Program-made: the position numbers and the translations under genes
From: Rathayibacter sp. SW19
GTDB taxonomy: Bacteria > Actinomycetota > Actinomycetes > Actinomycetales > Microbacteriaceae
NCBI RefSeq assembly: GCF_030866825.1
Contig: NZ_CP133020.1
Location: 3,534,001 to 3,598,000, forward strand
DNA: 64,000 nt
Direction of reading: 5' to 3'
Notes under the pieces: generated by a model
Told to the model about the DNA's origin: nothing
The model's database searches: none
What the model saw: the letters and a program-made list of their open reading frames with translations, nothing else
Shown here: piece after piece, positions 49,574 through 59,029 of the stretch
Layout of the letters: each line of letters begins with the position of its first letter
Position numbering within the stretch: position 1 is the first letter of the stretch

Positions 49574-50743
49574 ATGAAGTCAGCAATCCGGATGGATGAC
49601 ACCCCAATCGATGTACCTCGCGGTCTCACGAACGTGATCGTCACCGAGACTGAACTCGGCGGCGTCAGAGGTCAAGAGGGCTTTTACCACTACCGCCAAT
49701 ATTCAGCGACCGACTTGGCTCGCACCAGATCAGTGGAGGACATTTGGCAACTTCTCCTCGACGGCACTCTCCCAACCGAAAAAGAACGCGAAGCGTTTGC
49801 TGCGCAAATCGCCGATGCTTCAACTCTGTCCGTCGAGTTGGCCGAGGCGCTGCCGATGATCGCGAAATCGACGATGAATGCGGACGGGCTTGCTGGTCTG
49901 CGGGTAGCACTGTCGCTTGAAGGCGCGGCGGCCAGCTTGCGACCGCTTTACGACCTCGGTCTCCGACAACGGCGCGAAGACCTGATCGCCCTGGCAAGCA
50001 AAACCCCCACCATAATCGCGGCCCTGAACCGACTCCAAGTCGGCAAGAAGCCGATCGCACCGCGACCTGACCTCGGCTACGTGGCCAACTACCTCTACAT
50101 GCTCCAGGGAATCGCCCCCGAGCCGCGCGCCGTTGCAGGCCTGTCTGCCTACGTTGCGGCCGCCGTGGATCACGGCTTCAACGCATCCACGTTCACCGCA
50201 CGCGTCATCGCATCCACCGGCGCCGATGCCGCCTCATGCCTGGTTGGGGCGCTCGGTGCACTCTCCGGGCCACTCCACGGAGGCGCACCAAGTCGCGCTC
50301 TCGACACACTTGATGCGATTGGGAGCCCCGAAAACATCGATACCTGGATCAGCGAACGCCTCACTGCAGGGCAACGCATTATGGGCTTCGGCCATCCCGT
50401 CTACCGCACCGAGGACCCTCGATCTGCCCTACTCAAGGAAGTTGCGAAGTCTTTCGGCGGACCCAGAGTCGAATTCGCCGTCACCGTCGAGGAACGGGTT
50501 CCCGTGCTCCTCGAGCAGTTCAAACCAGGTCGGGAACTGCACACCAACCTTGAGTGGTACGCCGCAATCATCATGGAACTCTGCGGACTCGACCGCGAAC
50601 TGTTCACGCCCACGTTCGCCGCCGCCCGCATCCTTGGATGGACCGCGAACGTACTCGAGCAATCCAGCGACCCCAAGATCATCCGCCCCTCGGCACGATA
50701 CGTGGGACCGCCGCCACCCCAACCAGTTCCAAGCCTTCAGTGA
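49574..50743 (+). CDS. Citrate synthase homologue with Glu at the catalytic Asp position
   Basis: This 389-residue protein of the citrate/2-methylcitrate synthase family starts at ATG behind GGGAGAA. The two catalytic histidines are visible: H235 in SGPLHGGAPSRAL and H274 in MGFGHPVYRTEDPR. The third catalytic position, Asp in NVDFYSG of E. coli, is E327 here (HTNLEWYAAIIM). Length matches type I synthases. The change may alter acyl-CoA choice or activity. Paired divergently with the HTH-fused homologue, it could form a mixed complex with it. Confidence 0.9.
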   Translation: MKSAIRMDDTPIDVPRGLTNVIVTETELGGVRGQEGFYHYRQYSATDLARTRSVEDIWQLLLDGTLPTEKEREAFAAQIADASTLSVELAEALPMIAKSTMNADGLAGLRVALSLEGAAASLRPLYDLGLRQRREDLIALASKTPTIIAALNRLQVGKKPIAPRPDLGYVANYLYMLQGIAPEPRAVAGLSAYVAAAVDHGFNASTFTARVIASTGADAASCLVGALGALSGPLHGGAPSRALDTLDAIGSPENIDTWISERLTAGQRIMGFGHPVYRTEDPRSALLKEVAKSFGGPRVEFAVTVEERVPVLLEQFKPGRELHTNLEWYAAIIMELCGLDRELFTPTFAAARILGWTANVLEQSSDPKIIRPSARYVGPPPPQPVPSLQ

Positions 50744-50758
50744 GGCGACTACCTGGCG

Positions 50759-51700
50759 TTATGAGGGGGCAACGTCGTTGCCGAGCGCACGCAGTGCCCG
50801 GTCAACCGAACTTCCGAGACCCCACCGTACGGCACGTTGCTCTACGGCGGCGCGCTGCGCCGTAATCAGAGGGCGGATGCGCGCATCCACGTCACCGAGA
50901 TCAAGGTCGCGCACCACGTCGACCACCTTCGGAGCAACACCGAGGTAGTCGGCGGCGGCGAGTATGCGACCGCGAATGGCAGGTGAAAGCGTAGTATCGG
51001 CGTCGGAAGCGGCCGCGGCAATGATGCCACCGAGCGTGCCGTACTCGCGCAACAGATTCGCTGCGGTCTTCTCACCGATGCCTGCGACTCCGGGAAGTCC
51101 GTCGGATGCATCTCCGCGCATGACGGCAAAATCACTGTACTGTTTCGGACTGATCCCGTATTTCGCCTCGAGCACGCTGTCCGTGACGATCTCGAGCTTG
51201 CTCATGCCGCGAGCGGTATATACCACGCGCACGTCTGACGAATCATCGACCAGCTGGAACAGATCGCGGTCACCTGTGACAACATCGACGGCCGTCGTTG
51301 CAGAGCTGGCAAGGGTCCCGATCACGTCGTCAGCCTCGTGATCGGCGGCGCCGAGCACGACGATCCCGAATGCGGCGAGCACATCGCGGACGATCGGAAT
51401 CTGCACAACTAAGTTCTCCGGGATTTCTTCGACGTCCGTGCCATCCTGCACGAATTCCGCAACTCGGTGCTCTTTGTAGCTCGGGATCAGCGCGACCCGC
51501 CAGCGCGGCCGCCACGCGTCGTCCCAACAGGCGACAAGCGAGGTCGGTTCAAACTCGGTGACGAGACGCGCGATGATGTCGAGCAGTCCGCGCACCGCGT
51601 TCACGGGCGTCCCGTCCGGGCTGCGCACTGAATCGGGCACCCCATAGAATGCGCGGAAATAAAGCGAGGCGGTATCGAGGAGCATCAATCGCTCGGTCAT
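50759..51700 (-). CDS. 5'-3' exonuclease (FEN-like, DNA polymerase I N-domain type)
   Basis: This 313-residue stand-alone flap/5'-nuclease has LMLLDTASLYFRAFYG (first metal Asp), the Arg/Lys arch region (WRVALIPSYKEHR), the acidic cluster ADHEADDVIGTL and VTGDRDLFQLV, and the H3TH DNA-binding motif VMRGDASDGLPGVAGIGEKTAANLL. The start at MTERLML is chosen because the upstream 20 codons are not homologous. It probably removes RNA primers or 5' flaps, alongside Pol I. Its end is 15 nt from the stop of the convergent citrate synthase gene. Confidence 0.92.
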   Translation of the reverse strand: MTERLMLLDTASLYFRAFYGVPDSVRSPDGTPVNAVRGLLDIIARLVTEFEPTSLVACWDDAWRPRWRVALIPSYKEHRVAEFVQDGTDVEEIPENLVVQIPIVRDVLAAFGIVVLGAADHEADDVIGTLASSATTAVDVVTGDRDLFQLVDDSSDVRVVYTARGMSKLEIVTDSVLEAKYGISPKQYSDFAVMRGDASDGLPGVAGIGEKTAANLLREYGTLGGIIAAAASDADTTLSPAIRGRILAAADYLGVAPKVVDVVRDLDLGDVDARIRPLITAQRAAVEQRAVRWGLGSSVDRALRALGNDVAPS

Positions 51701-51760
51701 ATCCCGATCATTGCACGGCGAGAGGCTGCCCGCGCGGCGCGTTCGGCCGAAAAGCCCCAC

Positions 51761-54475
51761 TCACGCATCCAAGTCGGAATCGCCGCGCAGGGCAGCAACG
51801 AGCTCGACACGTCCCCGAATGTCGAACTTGGCGAAGGTGCGGGTCAAGTGAGTTTCCACAGTCTTCACACTGATCGACAACTGCGCGGCCACTTCGCGGT
51901 TCGTGTGCCCCTTGACCACCAGCCCGGCCACGGACCGCTCCGCGGGCGTCAGCACCGTGGCGCCCTTCCGTGCTGCAGTGCCTCGTTGCAGACCGCACAA
52001 CTCAAGCTCGCTGCGCGCCCTGTTCGCGAACGGCACCGCACCGACCGCGTCGAAGATTTCAAGAGCGTCCTTGAGCCGTTGCACCGCACGCCGGCGCTGG
52101 CCGCGTCGCCGTTCGAACGCGCCGGCGGCAAACGCTGTTCGGGCGAACATGAATCGTCCGGTGACACTCGGGTCGACGGCAAGCGCGTCATCGAACCGCG
52201 CAACCGCAGCCGCCTCATCGCCCCGCGCGGCCGCTAACAGCGCCTCGGCACGAAGTATCCCGACGCGCACGTGGGCGCCGCCGCAGCGCATCCGTGCCCG
52301 GCCGAGCCCTAGAATCTCGTCCGCTTCGCCGAGTTGCCCCACAGCCACCAGAGCCTCCGCGAGATCCGTGCGCCACGGTTGATAGCCCTCGCACAATGCT
52401 GCGCCTTCGAGCATTGCCAGCAACGGAGACAGCTCCTCAACCACCACCACCGCGTCATTCGCTGCAACGGCCAGCCTGGCCCGCCCGATCGCGACCCACA
52501 TTCGAGCGGTGAAATGCCCCGGCCCACTCATCATTGATTCCGCTTGCGAAAGCGAGTCGCGCGCGGCATCCCACTCGCCCCGCCCCGCCTGCACGAACGA
52601 GCCGACCGTCAGAACCATCGGGGCGGTGCGAGACTCCCAGCCTTCATCGAGGGCAGCCATCGAGGCCTCGATCACCTCCAAGGATGCATCCCATTCGCCG
52701 ACCCGGTAATGGTGTTCAGCCCGCGCAAGCGCCGTGATCGCACGAACCATCGCCGGGCCCCTGTCAACCAAACCGGCAAGACGCGCAAGTGTGTGTTCTG
52801 CCGCGTCGAAGCGACCATCCCAGATGTCCAGCAGCGCCAGCCCGAGCAGGACGTCTGCCTCACTGCCGGTCCCGGCGAAGCGCTGCAGCTGCGGCTCAAG
52901 CTCTTCTCTGCCGGCATCGAGGTTCCCGCGCAATACCCAGCTCGCGGCGAGCATCGTGCCCGCACAGCCCAGATTCGCCGTTCCCGGCGCGGCAGCTTGG
53001 ATCGCCCGCCGAGCCCAACTGCCTGTCGCCTCACCGTCGCCGACGTCAAGTGCGCCGAACGCCAACAACTCGGCGGCCCCGACCGTCACCTGTGGACTTT
53101 CGCCGGCCTTCCACGCTTGCGCGATCAATTCCGGCCCGGTTGCGTCGCCCAACTGTACGGCGAGATGACCGCGAACCAGCAGCTCATGGGCATCCATCTC
53201 ACCGGGACGCTCGGCACCCACCGTGCCGAGGATCGCCGCTGCCCAGCGTGCTTCACCCAGAGCCAACAGGATATCCGCCGCCTGCACCAGCGCAATCGTT
53301 CGTTCCGTGCCCGGCGGAAGCAATTCGGCCGCGCCTGTCAGCAGCTGCGCTCGCGCGAGGGCTTGGCCATCCGTCTGTCGAGACCGCGCTAACGATATCG
53401 CCTGCGCAGCCACGTCTGGATCATGCCCTGGCACGGCCCGCAGGCGATGAAGCATCGCTTGTACCGGCTCCGGACTCAACTCGGCAGCGCGGGAGTGAAG
53501 CCGTATGCTCGTAGCGAGCGGCAATGCGTCAAGTACGGCCGAACGAACCAGAGCATGAGGCACATCGATCCGCCAGGAACCGCCCCGTGAGCGTCGCGTC
53601 AAAAGACCACGCTTGATCGCTACATCCACAGCGGCGGGTATACCCTCCACCTCGGCAAGATAGGCCAGGCTCGCCAACGGTGCCGCGGACCCGAACACGG
53701 CGGATGCCGCCACAACCGACCGCACCTGCTCGTCGCATCCCGCAAAATGGTCGGCCACTAGCGCCGCATACGAACTCGGTGCCGGCAGCGCACCGTCGCC
53801 TCGGGAGAACTCCTCGGGGTCGAGTTCCTCGATCAACGCCCGGCACAGCTGCGGGCTTCCACCGGTATGGCGCCACAATCGTTCTGCCGCGCGCTGACTC
53901 AGCGTCACGCCCCCCGTCGATGCCAATTGTCGCACCGCAGGCACGGGCAGGCCGTCCAACAGGATCTTCCGATAGCGGTGCTGTGCGGCAGCGCGTTGGA
54001 TGGGTGCCAGCCAACTCGCGCTCGGACGTGATGCGACCACGATGAGCACCGGCACATTCGAAAGCCGACGGATCAGATACGACAGCGTCTGCACCGATGC
54101 CCGGTCGAACCACTGCGCGTCGTCGAAAATGAGAGCGAGCGGACGCCGATCGGCGGCACTGCGGATGCCCTCAAGCAGCACCGCGCCCAGCCCCGGTGGT
54201 CGATCGGCCTCGGGCCGCAACTTCAGTTGCTGGTGCAGTTGCTCGACCACCCCGTATTCGAGGATCTGCTCCGACGCCTCACCGGCGACGCGCAGCATCC
54301 GCATGTGTTCACCGGAGTCGGCCACGAGAGCATTGAGCAGAGAGGTCTTACCCATCCCGGCCTCGCCTTCGACGAAGACAAGGGCCGGCCCGGCCGTCTC
54401 AGCCTCACTCGACGCAGCGAACAGTCTCTCGAGTTCGCTCTCTCGCCCGACAAGCACGCCCGCGAGCGTACCCAT
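51761..54475 (-). CDS. Second LuxR family regulator with N-terminal ATPase (LAL type)
   Basis: This 904-residue regulator begins MGTLAGVLVGRESELERL. Walker A FVEGEAGMGKTSLLNAL is at about residues 34-50 and Walker B LALIFDDAQWFDRAS at 115-130. A long TPR-like helical region follows (residues 350-820), with the C-terminal GerE HTH VLTPAERSVAGLVVKGHTN and SVKTVETHLTRTFAKF. It lies 62 bp downstream of the giant secreted protein in the same direction, so it may be co-transcribed and control that operon. It is the second LAL regulator in the window; overall layout is the same as that at 17264. Confidence 0.92.
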   Translation of the reverse strand: MGTLAGVLVGRESELERLFAASSEAETAGPALVFVEGEAGMGKTSLLNALVADSGEHMRMLRVAGEASEQILEYGVVEQLHQQLKLRPEADRPPGLGAVLLEGIRSAADRRPLALIFDDAQWFDRASVQTLSYLIRRLSNVPVLIVVASRPSASWLAPIQRAAAQHRYRKILLDGLPVPAVRQLASTGGVTLSQRAAERLWRHTGGSPQLCRALIEELDPEEFSRGDGALPAPSSYAALVADHFAGCDEQVRSVVAASAVFGSAAPLASLAYLAEVEGIPAAVDVAIKRGLLTRRSRGGSWRIDVPHALVRSAVLDALPLATSIRLHSRAAELSPEPVQAMLHRLRAVPGHDPDVAAQAISLARSRQTDGQALARAQLLTGAAELLPPGTERTIALVQAADILLALGEARWAAAILGTVGAERPGEMDAHELLVRGHLAVQLGDATGPELIAQAWKAGESPQVTVGAAELLAFGALDVGDGEATGSWARRAIQAAAPGTANLGCAGTMLAASWVLRGNLDAGREELEPQLQRFAGTGSEADVLLGLALLDIWDGRFDAAEHTLARLAGLVDRGPAMVRAITALARAEHHYRVGEWDASLEVIEASMAALDEGWESRTAPMVLTVGSFVQAGRGEWDAARDSLSQAESMMSGPGHFTARMWVAIGRARLAVAANDAVVVVEELSPLLAMLEGAALCEGYQPWRTDLAEALVAVGQLGEADEILGLGRARMRCGGAHVRVGILRAEALLAAARGDEAAAVARFDDALAVDPSVTGRFMFARTAFAAGAFERRRGQRRRAVQRLKDALEIFDAVGAVPFANRARSELELCGLQRGTAARKGATVLTPAERSVAGLVVKGHTNREVAAQLSISVKTVETHLTRTFAKFDIRGRVELVAALRGDSDLDA

Positions 54476-54537
54476 GGTGCCCCCAAGGGTGGTGGCGCTT
54501 CACCTCACGGTCCGGCGGCTCATACCGGTCCTCTATG

Positions 54538-57500
54538 TTACCGGGCCCACGTCGTCCCTTGGCCGCACTCTTCCGCTCCCCACAATTCTCTGAACTGGAT
54601 ATAGTCGATGACCGCCGTCGTGTCGCCAGCCGAACCCCCGAAGTCCGCAACGGTGAGATAGAGCGAGTGATCACCGCTGGTAACCGGGAACTCTGTCGCC
54701 ATGGATCCGGATTGATACGCGTACGGACCGCCCCAGTAGCTGTTCGCTGCCGTCGTGTCGATGACCCCCTTCTCGGTGCCTGTGGGCCCATCGTCGCCGA
54801 AGTACGAGATGCTGTGCGGTGCGAAGATTTCGTTGCCGCTCTGGAACCAATCGTTGCCATCCCACTGGGCAAGGAAGAAATCCCGGTGTTGGAACACCAG
54901 ATCATCGTTGTCGTTGTAGCGGGGGTGGGGGTCTTCTTCCGTCATCAACGCAAAGTACAGACTCGAAAGGCACATGCGAGCGTCAGGCAGACGAAGGTCG
55001 AGCCGCAATGTGGTGACATCGAAGACGTCCGGCCCTCGCTCTGAAGCGACATTGAACACTCCGCCCAGCTCTGAGTTCCCCGTTCCGATGGAGTTCGCGC
55101 TACCGGTCGACAACACACCCTTTTTACCGGCTCCCATACCCGGCAAGTCGATATCGATGATCTCAACAGAGCTGGGGTGTGGCGGGCCTTCGACCCAAGC
55201 TGCCCCGATCAGTTCTGCTCCGCTCAGACCGATCTGCTGAGCGAATTCCATTGCGTCGATGCCGCCAGGCTCGCCTGGATCACCACCCGGACCGGGGTCA
55301 CCACCCCCCGGGTCAGTCTCCCCACCACCATCGCCGCCTGGATCGCCGCCGTCACCGCCACCGGGGCCGGGATCGGGATCCTTGCCGGGAACAGTGTCGA
55401 ATAGGTCCGCGTACTTCCAATTCCATTCGATAATCTTCCATTTGAACTTGCCCTCAAATAGGGTCGCCTCCAACAGTTTGTAGTCGATCACCGGCACCGT
55501 GACGGCAACCTTCACGAACGCCTCCCCGCTCAGATACAGCTCAACATCGACGACGGAGCCGGATGGAGTGGCTTTCGCCGCCACGCTCAACCCCGCCATC
55601 AAACTTGCGCCAACCGACGGTCCGGCTGCGTCATACAACTTTGCCGACACCGCTATTTCAGGCCCAGCCTGCGCTGACGCCGAGCCGGAGAGTCCCGAGT
55701 TCTTGCCCATCGTGGGTTCCTTATAGGTGAATTTGGCCTCATTCACCTCCACGAACTTTCCGTCCGCGCCTAATCGGAACCCCTTGCGTGAGACCGCTTG
55801 AACGCTCGACGAGAAGTTTGCGGCAAACACGGCTGACACCGAAACGGATGCCTTCAGCTCGATCTTGACCGCCGTGGTGATCACAACGGGCACCGGCCCA
55901 ATGGCGAACGTGATCGGCTCGAACTTCTTGTCGAACTTCGGGCCCTTGAGTTCCTTCTTCCACTGGGCTTTGAATTCCATCTTGCCGTTGACCGTGGCCT
56001 TGGCTGTGGACTCGAGAATCGTGGAGAACTTTTTAAGTGACACATCCGGCAAGGGCGGAATGGGCGGCCACCAGGAGCCATCCTTCCAATCGAACCCGAT
56101 ATCCAACTGGAAGGTCAGCGAGAGTGCATACGAGAGTTCTCCCGTCAGATCGAGCTTGTAGCTGTACCCGCCTGCCTTGCCCTCCTCCTTGAATGTGTGT
56201 TTGAAGCTGTCGCCGAGTTCAGGACCCTGGATGGACCCCCCACCGGTTCCGCCGCCGCCGCCGGGCAAAGCACCGCCCGCTGCGGGCTCAGTGGGATCCA
56301 GCGGCTTAGGCACGGGGAGAGCCATCGGGAATCTGCCACCACCGCCACCACCGCTGAACGAAGGAAGCGCGCGGCTGATCGGCTCGACGGAGTCGATCTT
56401 GATCTCATCATCGACTGAGGTCGGCTCGGATTGCTCGGGAAGCGGCGCCAAATCCAACTCGTCGAGCGGCAGCGTTCGAAGCTCCGTGATTTCCCCGACA
56501 CCGGGGTCTCCCGGCTCGATGGTGTGGTCGTCGTCCTGCTTGGCCATCCCCTGCCAGGTGCCGTTCACAAGGTCGATCGCGGTCACGCGCCGCAGGTATC
56601 CGGCGGGCGCACCGTCGCTGACACCGGCGACGATCACCTGACCCGGCACCAGCTGAGGATCGGCGCCGAACGAGATCGCGTTATCGGTGACACCCAGCAC
56701 GCGGGCGTCATGGCCCGCGCCTCCCATGATCACGGCATCCGATTGGAGGATGAACGCATCCGCTCCCGGAATCGTCACCGTGCCCGACCAGTGAGCACTA
56801 CTCCGTGAACCATCACGAGCGACCGCAGTGAATTCGTACTCGTAGTCGCCGGATTCGGAAATGGAGCTCACGAAACTCCAGTGATGCTCTGTCGAGCCAG
56901 GCACGATCGACGCCGAACCATGTGTTTCACCGTTACGGGTCACCTCGACGCGCAGCGGCGTGACATCCCCGGTATCGACCACACCCTCGAAGCTGAACAT
57001 CACCCGATCACCGAGATTGAGAGTGCCCTGGGCGGGAGAATCCACGCGGATCATGCCCTCGCTGGTTCCCTGCGGAGAATCGCCCAGCAACGAACCCAGT
57101 TCGAGCACGTGTGCTTGGGTCGCACCACGTCGCAGGGTCAGCTGCGAGTCGGTTGCCGGCACGACTGCGAGTTGCGGTTGGGCACCGGTGATCTCATCCA
57201 CGACTCCGCCGCGGGCGCGCCCACGGTAGTCCTCGCCGAATTCGAGCACCGTCAGGTCTTGTGCAGGGCCGGCCCAGACCAATGCAATCGCGTATGCTGC
57301 ATCCCGGGTCGCGTTCAGCGCAACGGGTGCCGATTTCGCGTCCGTCACCTCATACTGCGATGCCCTGCCAGCTGGCGCCGGCCAATACGCGCCCGGACCA
57401 TTGAGGGCCGTTGGATACTCCGCGGCTTCAGCGACGTAGCCACGAACATCGAGACTGACGCGGACGGCAGCGTCGCTCGCGACCGTCACATCACCGGAGG

Positions 57501-58215
57501 ACGATGGCAGCACGATCGTCGACAACGTCGAAATTCCCTCCGCAATCGGGAGATTCTGCCCGTCGATGGAGACGGTCGCATCCCGCTCGGCAGTGACGGT
57601 GAGGCTCACATGCACCGCACGAACCGCGCTCACCGGGACGCCTCCGAGGCCGAGCAGCCCGATCGGAAGCGGCTGTTCCGCCGCGAGCGCGATCACATTC
57701 TCTGGGGCATCCGGCCGACTCACGGCCTGGTCCAATGCCACCGTCGCACCCGGTGCGGTCCGATCACCTGAGAACACAGCGACCACCTCGACCCGCACAT
57801 CGCTATTCGCCGAAGACGTGAGGGTCAGTGCGCCGTCGCGCACCGGCACGAGCACCGTCGTCGACGCGGAATGAGTGGCGGCAACAGACAAAGCCGGCGC
57901 CCCGGCCACCGAAAGTGTCGTTTCCAGCTCAGCGTTGAATAACGACAGACGCACCAGGGCGGAATGCGCGAACTCACTGCCGGCGCCAAGATCGATCGAT
58001 TCAGGAATGCCGGCCATAAGAGAGGGTCCATGACCGAGTTGTGAATCCCTGGCAGGGACGCCGCCAACGACCGAGACCGGAACCGCTGCCCCGTCATCCG
58101 GGTAATTCGCCGCTGCTGCTGCATCGGTGCTGTTCGGTAGAAGAACGGCGACCGTCAGAGCACCGACAACAGCAATGGCGAGCACGCCGCGACCACGGCG
58201 AAGGTTGGCGGTCAT
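54538..58215 (-). CDS. 1225-residue secreted multidomain protein
   Basis: A signal peptide (residues 1-34, cleavage near DAAAAANY) leads to several beta-sandwich modules in the N-terminal 300 residues, each ending like VSLDVRGYVAEA. An Ig-like segment follows at 400-490 (LRVEVTRNGETHGS). A Gly/Pro linker (640-690) precedes a 250-residue Lys/aromatic-rich beta region (LTGELSYALSLTFQLDIGFD), then an Asp-Pro-Gly linker (about 940-985). The last 240 residues (EFAQQIGLSGAELIGAAWVE, GVLSTGSANSIGTGNSE) resemble the choice-of-anchor L domain. There are no wall motifs or membrane anchor at the C-terminus. It is 4-nt coupled to the LSDTG protein. Function unknown; a large surface or matrix protein is likely. 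Confidence 0.75.
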   Translation of the reverse strand: MTANLRRGRGVLAIAVVGALTVAVLLPNSTDAAAAANYPDDGAAVPVSVVGGVPARDSQLGHGPSLMAGIPESIDLGAGSEFAHSALVRLSLFNAELETTLSVAGAPALSVAATHSASTTVLVPVRDGALTLTSSANSDVRVEVVAVFSGDRTAPGATVALDQAVSRPDAPENVIALAAEQPLPIGLLGLGGVPVSAVRAVHVSLTVTAERDATVSIDGQNLPIAEGISTLSTIVLPSSSGDVTVASDAAVRVSLDVRGYVAEAAEYPTALNGPGAYWPAPAGRASQYEVTDAKSAPVALNATRDAAYAIALVWAGPAQDLTVLEFGEDYRGRARGGVVDEITGAQPQLAVVPATDSQLTLRRGATQAHVLELGSLLGDSPQGTSEGMIRVDSPAQGTLNLGDRVMFSFEGVVDTGDVTPLRVEVTRNGETHGSASIVPGSTEHHWSFVSSISESGDYEYEFTAVARDGSRSSAHWSGTVTIPGADAFILQSDAVIMGGAGHDARVLGVTDNAISFGADPQLVPGQVIVAGVSDGAPAGYLRRVTAIDLVNGTWQGMAKQDDDHTIEPGDPGVGEITELRTLPLDELDLAPLPEQSEPTSVDDEIKIDSVEPISRALPSFSGGGGGGRFPMALPVPKPLDPTEPAAGGALPGGGGGTGGGSIQGPELGDSFKHTFKEEGKAGGYSYKLDLTGELSYALSLTFQLDIGFDWKDGSWWPPIPPLPDVSLKKFSTILESTAKATVNGKMEFKAQWKKELKGPKFDKKFEPITFAIGPVPVVITTAVKIELKASVSVSAVFAANFSSSVQAVSRKGFRLGADGKFVEVNEAKFTYKEPTMGKNSGLSGSASAQAGPEIAVSAKLYDAAGPSVGASLMAGLSVAAKATPSGSVVDVELYLSGEAFVKVAVTVPVIDYKLLEATLFEGKFKWKIIEWNWKYADLFDTVPGKDPDPGPGGGDGGDPGGDGGGETDPGGGDPGPGGDPGEPGGIDAMEFAQQIGLSGAELIGAAWVEGPPHPSSVEIIDIDLPGMGAGKKGVLSTGSANSIGTGNSELGGVFNVASERGPDVFDVTTLRLDLRLPDARMCLSSLYFALMTEEDPHPRYNDNDDLVFQHRDFFLAQWDGNDWFQSGNEIFAPHSISYFGDDGPTGTEKGVIDTTAANSYWGGPYAYQSGSMATEFPVTSGDHSLYLTVADFGGSAGDTTAVIDYIQFRELWGAEECGQGTTWAR

Positions 58216-58859
58216 CGCTGGACCTTCTTCCGGGCGGCGAAAACGCCTACCGCACCGAGTGCGACGGCGAGCATCGCGAGGGTGAGGTATGCAAAGACAT
58301 CGGATCCGGTGTCGCTGAGGGCGCCGGTGCGATCGGCGGACTTTATCGCCGTTGCCGACGGGTCACCACCCGTTGTGCTGCCCGGCGGCGTAACGACCGG
58401 CCCTGGGCCACCGGGAGGTGTAACCGCATCGCTTCGCATCGGCGTGAGTGCGATTCGAGAGTGATCGCTGAATAGCACAGCACCATCAACATCGAGAACG
58501 GTAATCGCGACATCGGGCGAGGCAGCCGCCGCCACTCCCACCGCCAACTCGACCGAAGCGCCGGTGTACGGCAGGATGGCGCCGGCGCCGAGCGCAGTCG
58601 AGCGCAGTGCAAACTCGACCCCGTTGACCATCAGCACGGTGTTCGCAGCGGTGAGAGTGGGCGCTTCGACCTCGACCCACAGTTCGGACGCATCGGCAAC
58701 ATCGGGGACGGCCAGCCGAGCGAAACCCGTGCCGTCCACCTCGGAATCGAGCGCCATGGCTGGCGCGGCAGGCAGAACCAGCAATCCCGCCACGATGGCG
58801 AGCATCACAGGAATAGACGCTCCAAGCCAGCCGATCCGCTGGCGGGATGAGAATCTCAT
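58212..58859 (-). CDS. Small cell-wall-anchored protein with LSDTG sorting signal
   Basis: This 215-residue exported protein has a signal peptide ending VLPAAPAMA. One beta domain (residues 35-140) resembles the N-terminal modules of the giant protein (SELWVEVEAPTLTAANTVLM). A Pro/Gly/Thr-rich stalk (TPPGGPGPVVTPPGSTTGG) follows, and the C-terminus LSDTGSDVFAYLTLAMLAVA ends with a basic tail (ARKKVQR). That is a sortase signal with LSDTG in place of LPxTG. AGGGG precedes the ATG. Its stop overlaps the start of the giant protein, so the two are made together and may assemble on the cell surface. Confidence 0.8.
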   Translation of the reverse strand: MRFSSRQRIGWLGASIPVMLAIVAGLLVLPAAPAMALDSEVDGTGFARLAVPDVADASELWVEVEAPTLTAANTVLMVNGVEFALRSTALGAGAILPYTGASVELAVGVAAAASPDVAITVLDVDGAVLFSDHSRIALTPMRSDAVTPPGGPGPVVTPPGSTTGGDPSATAIKSADRTGALSDTGSDVFAYLTLAMLAVALGAVGVFAARKKVQR

Positions 58860-59029
58860 GGCGTGTACCCCTGTCACTCTCCTCGCAGCCCCTGAACACA
58901 GGCAGCAGCGCAAACTCGGCCTGAAAGGCCGGCTGAGATCGAGTATGCAGAGTGGACTGGAGCATCCGCGTCGGGGAAAACCCTGAACAGTGGACGGCGG
59001 CACCGACCGGGCCAATCGTGAACCTCAGC

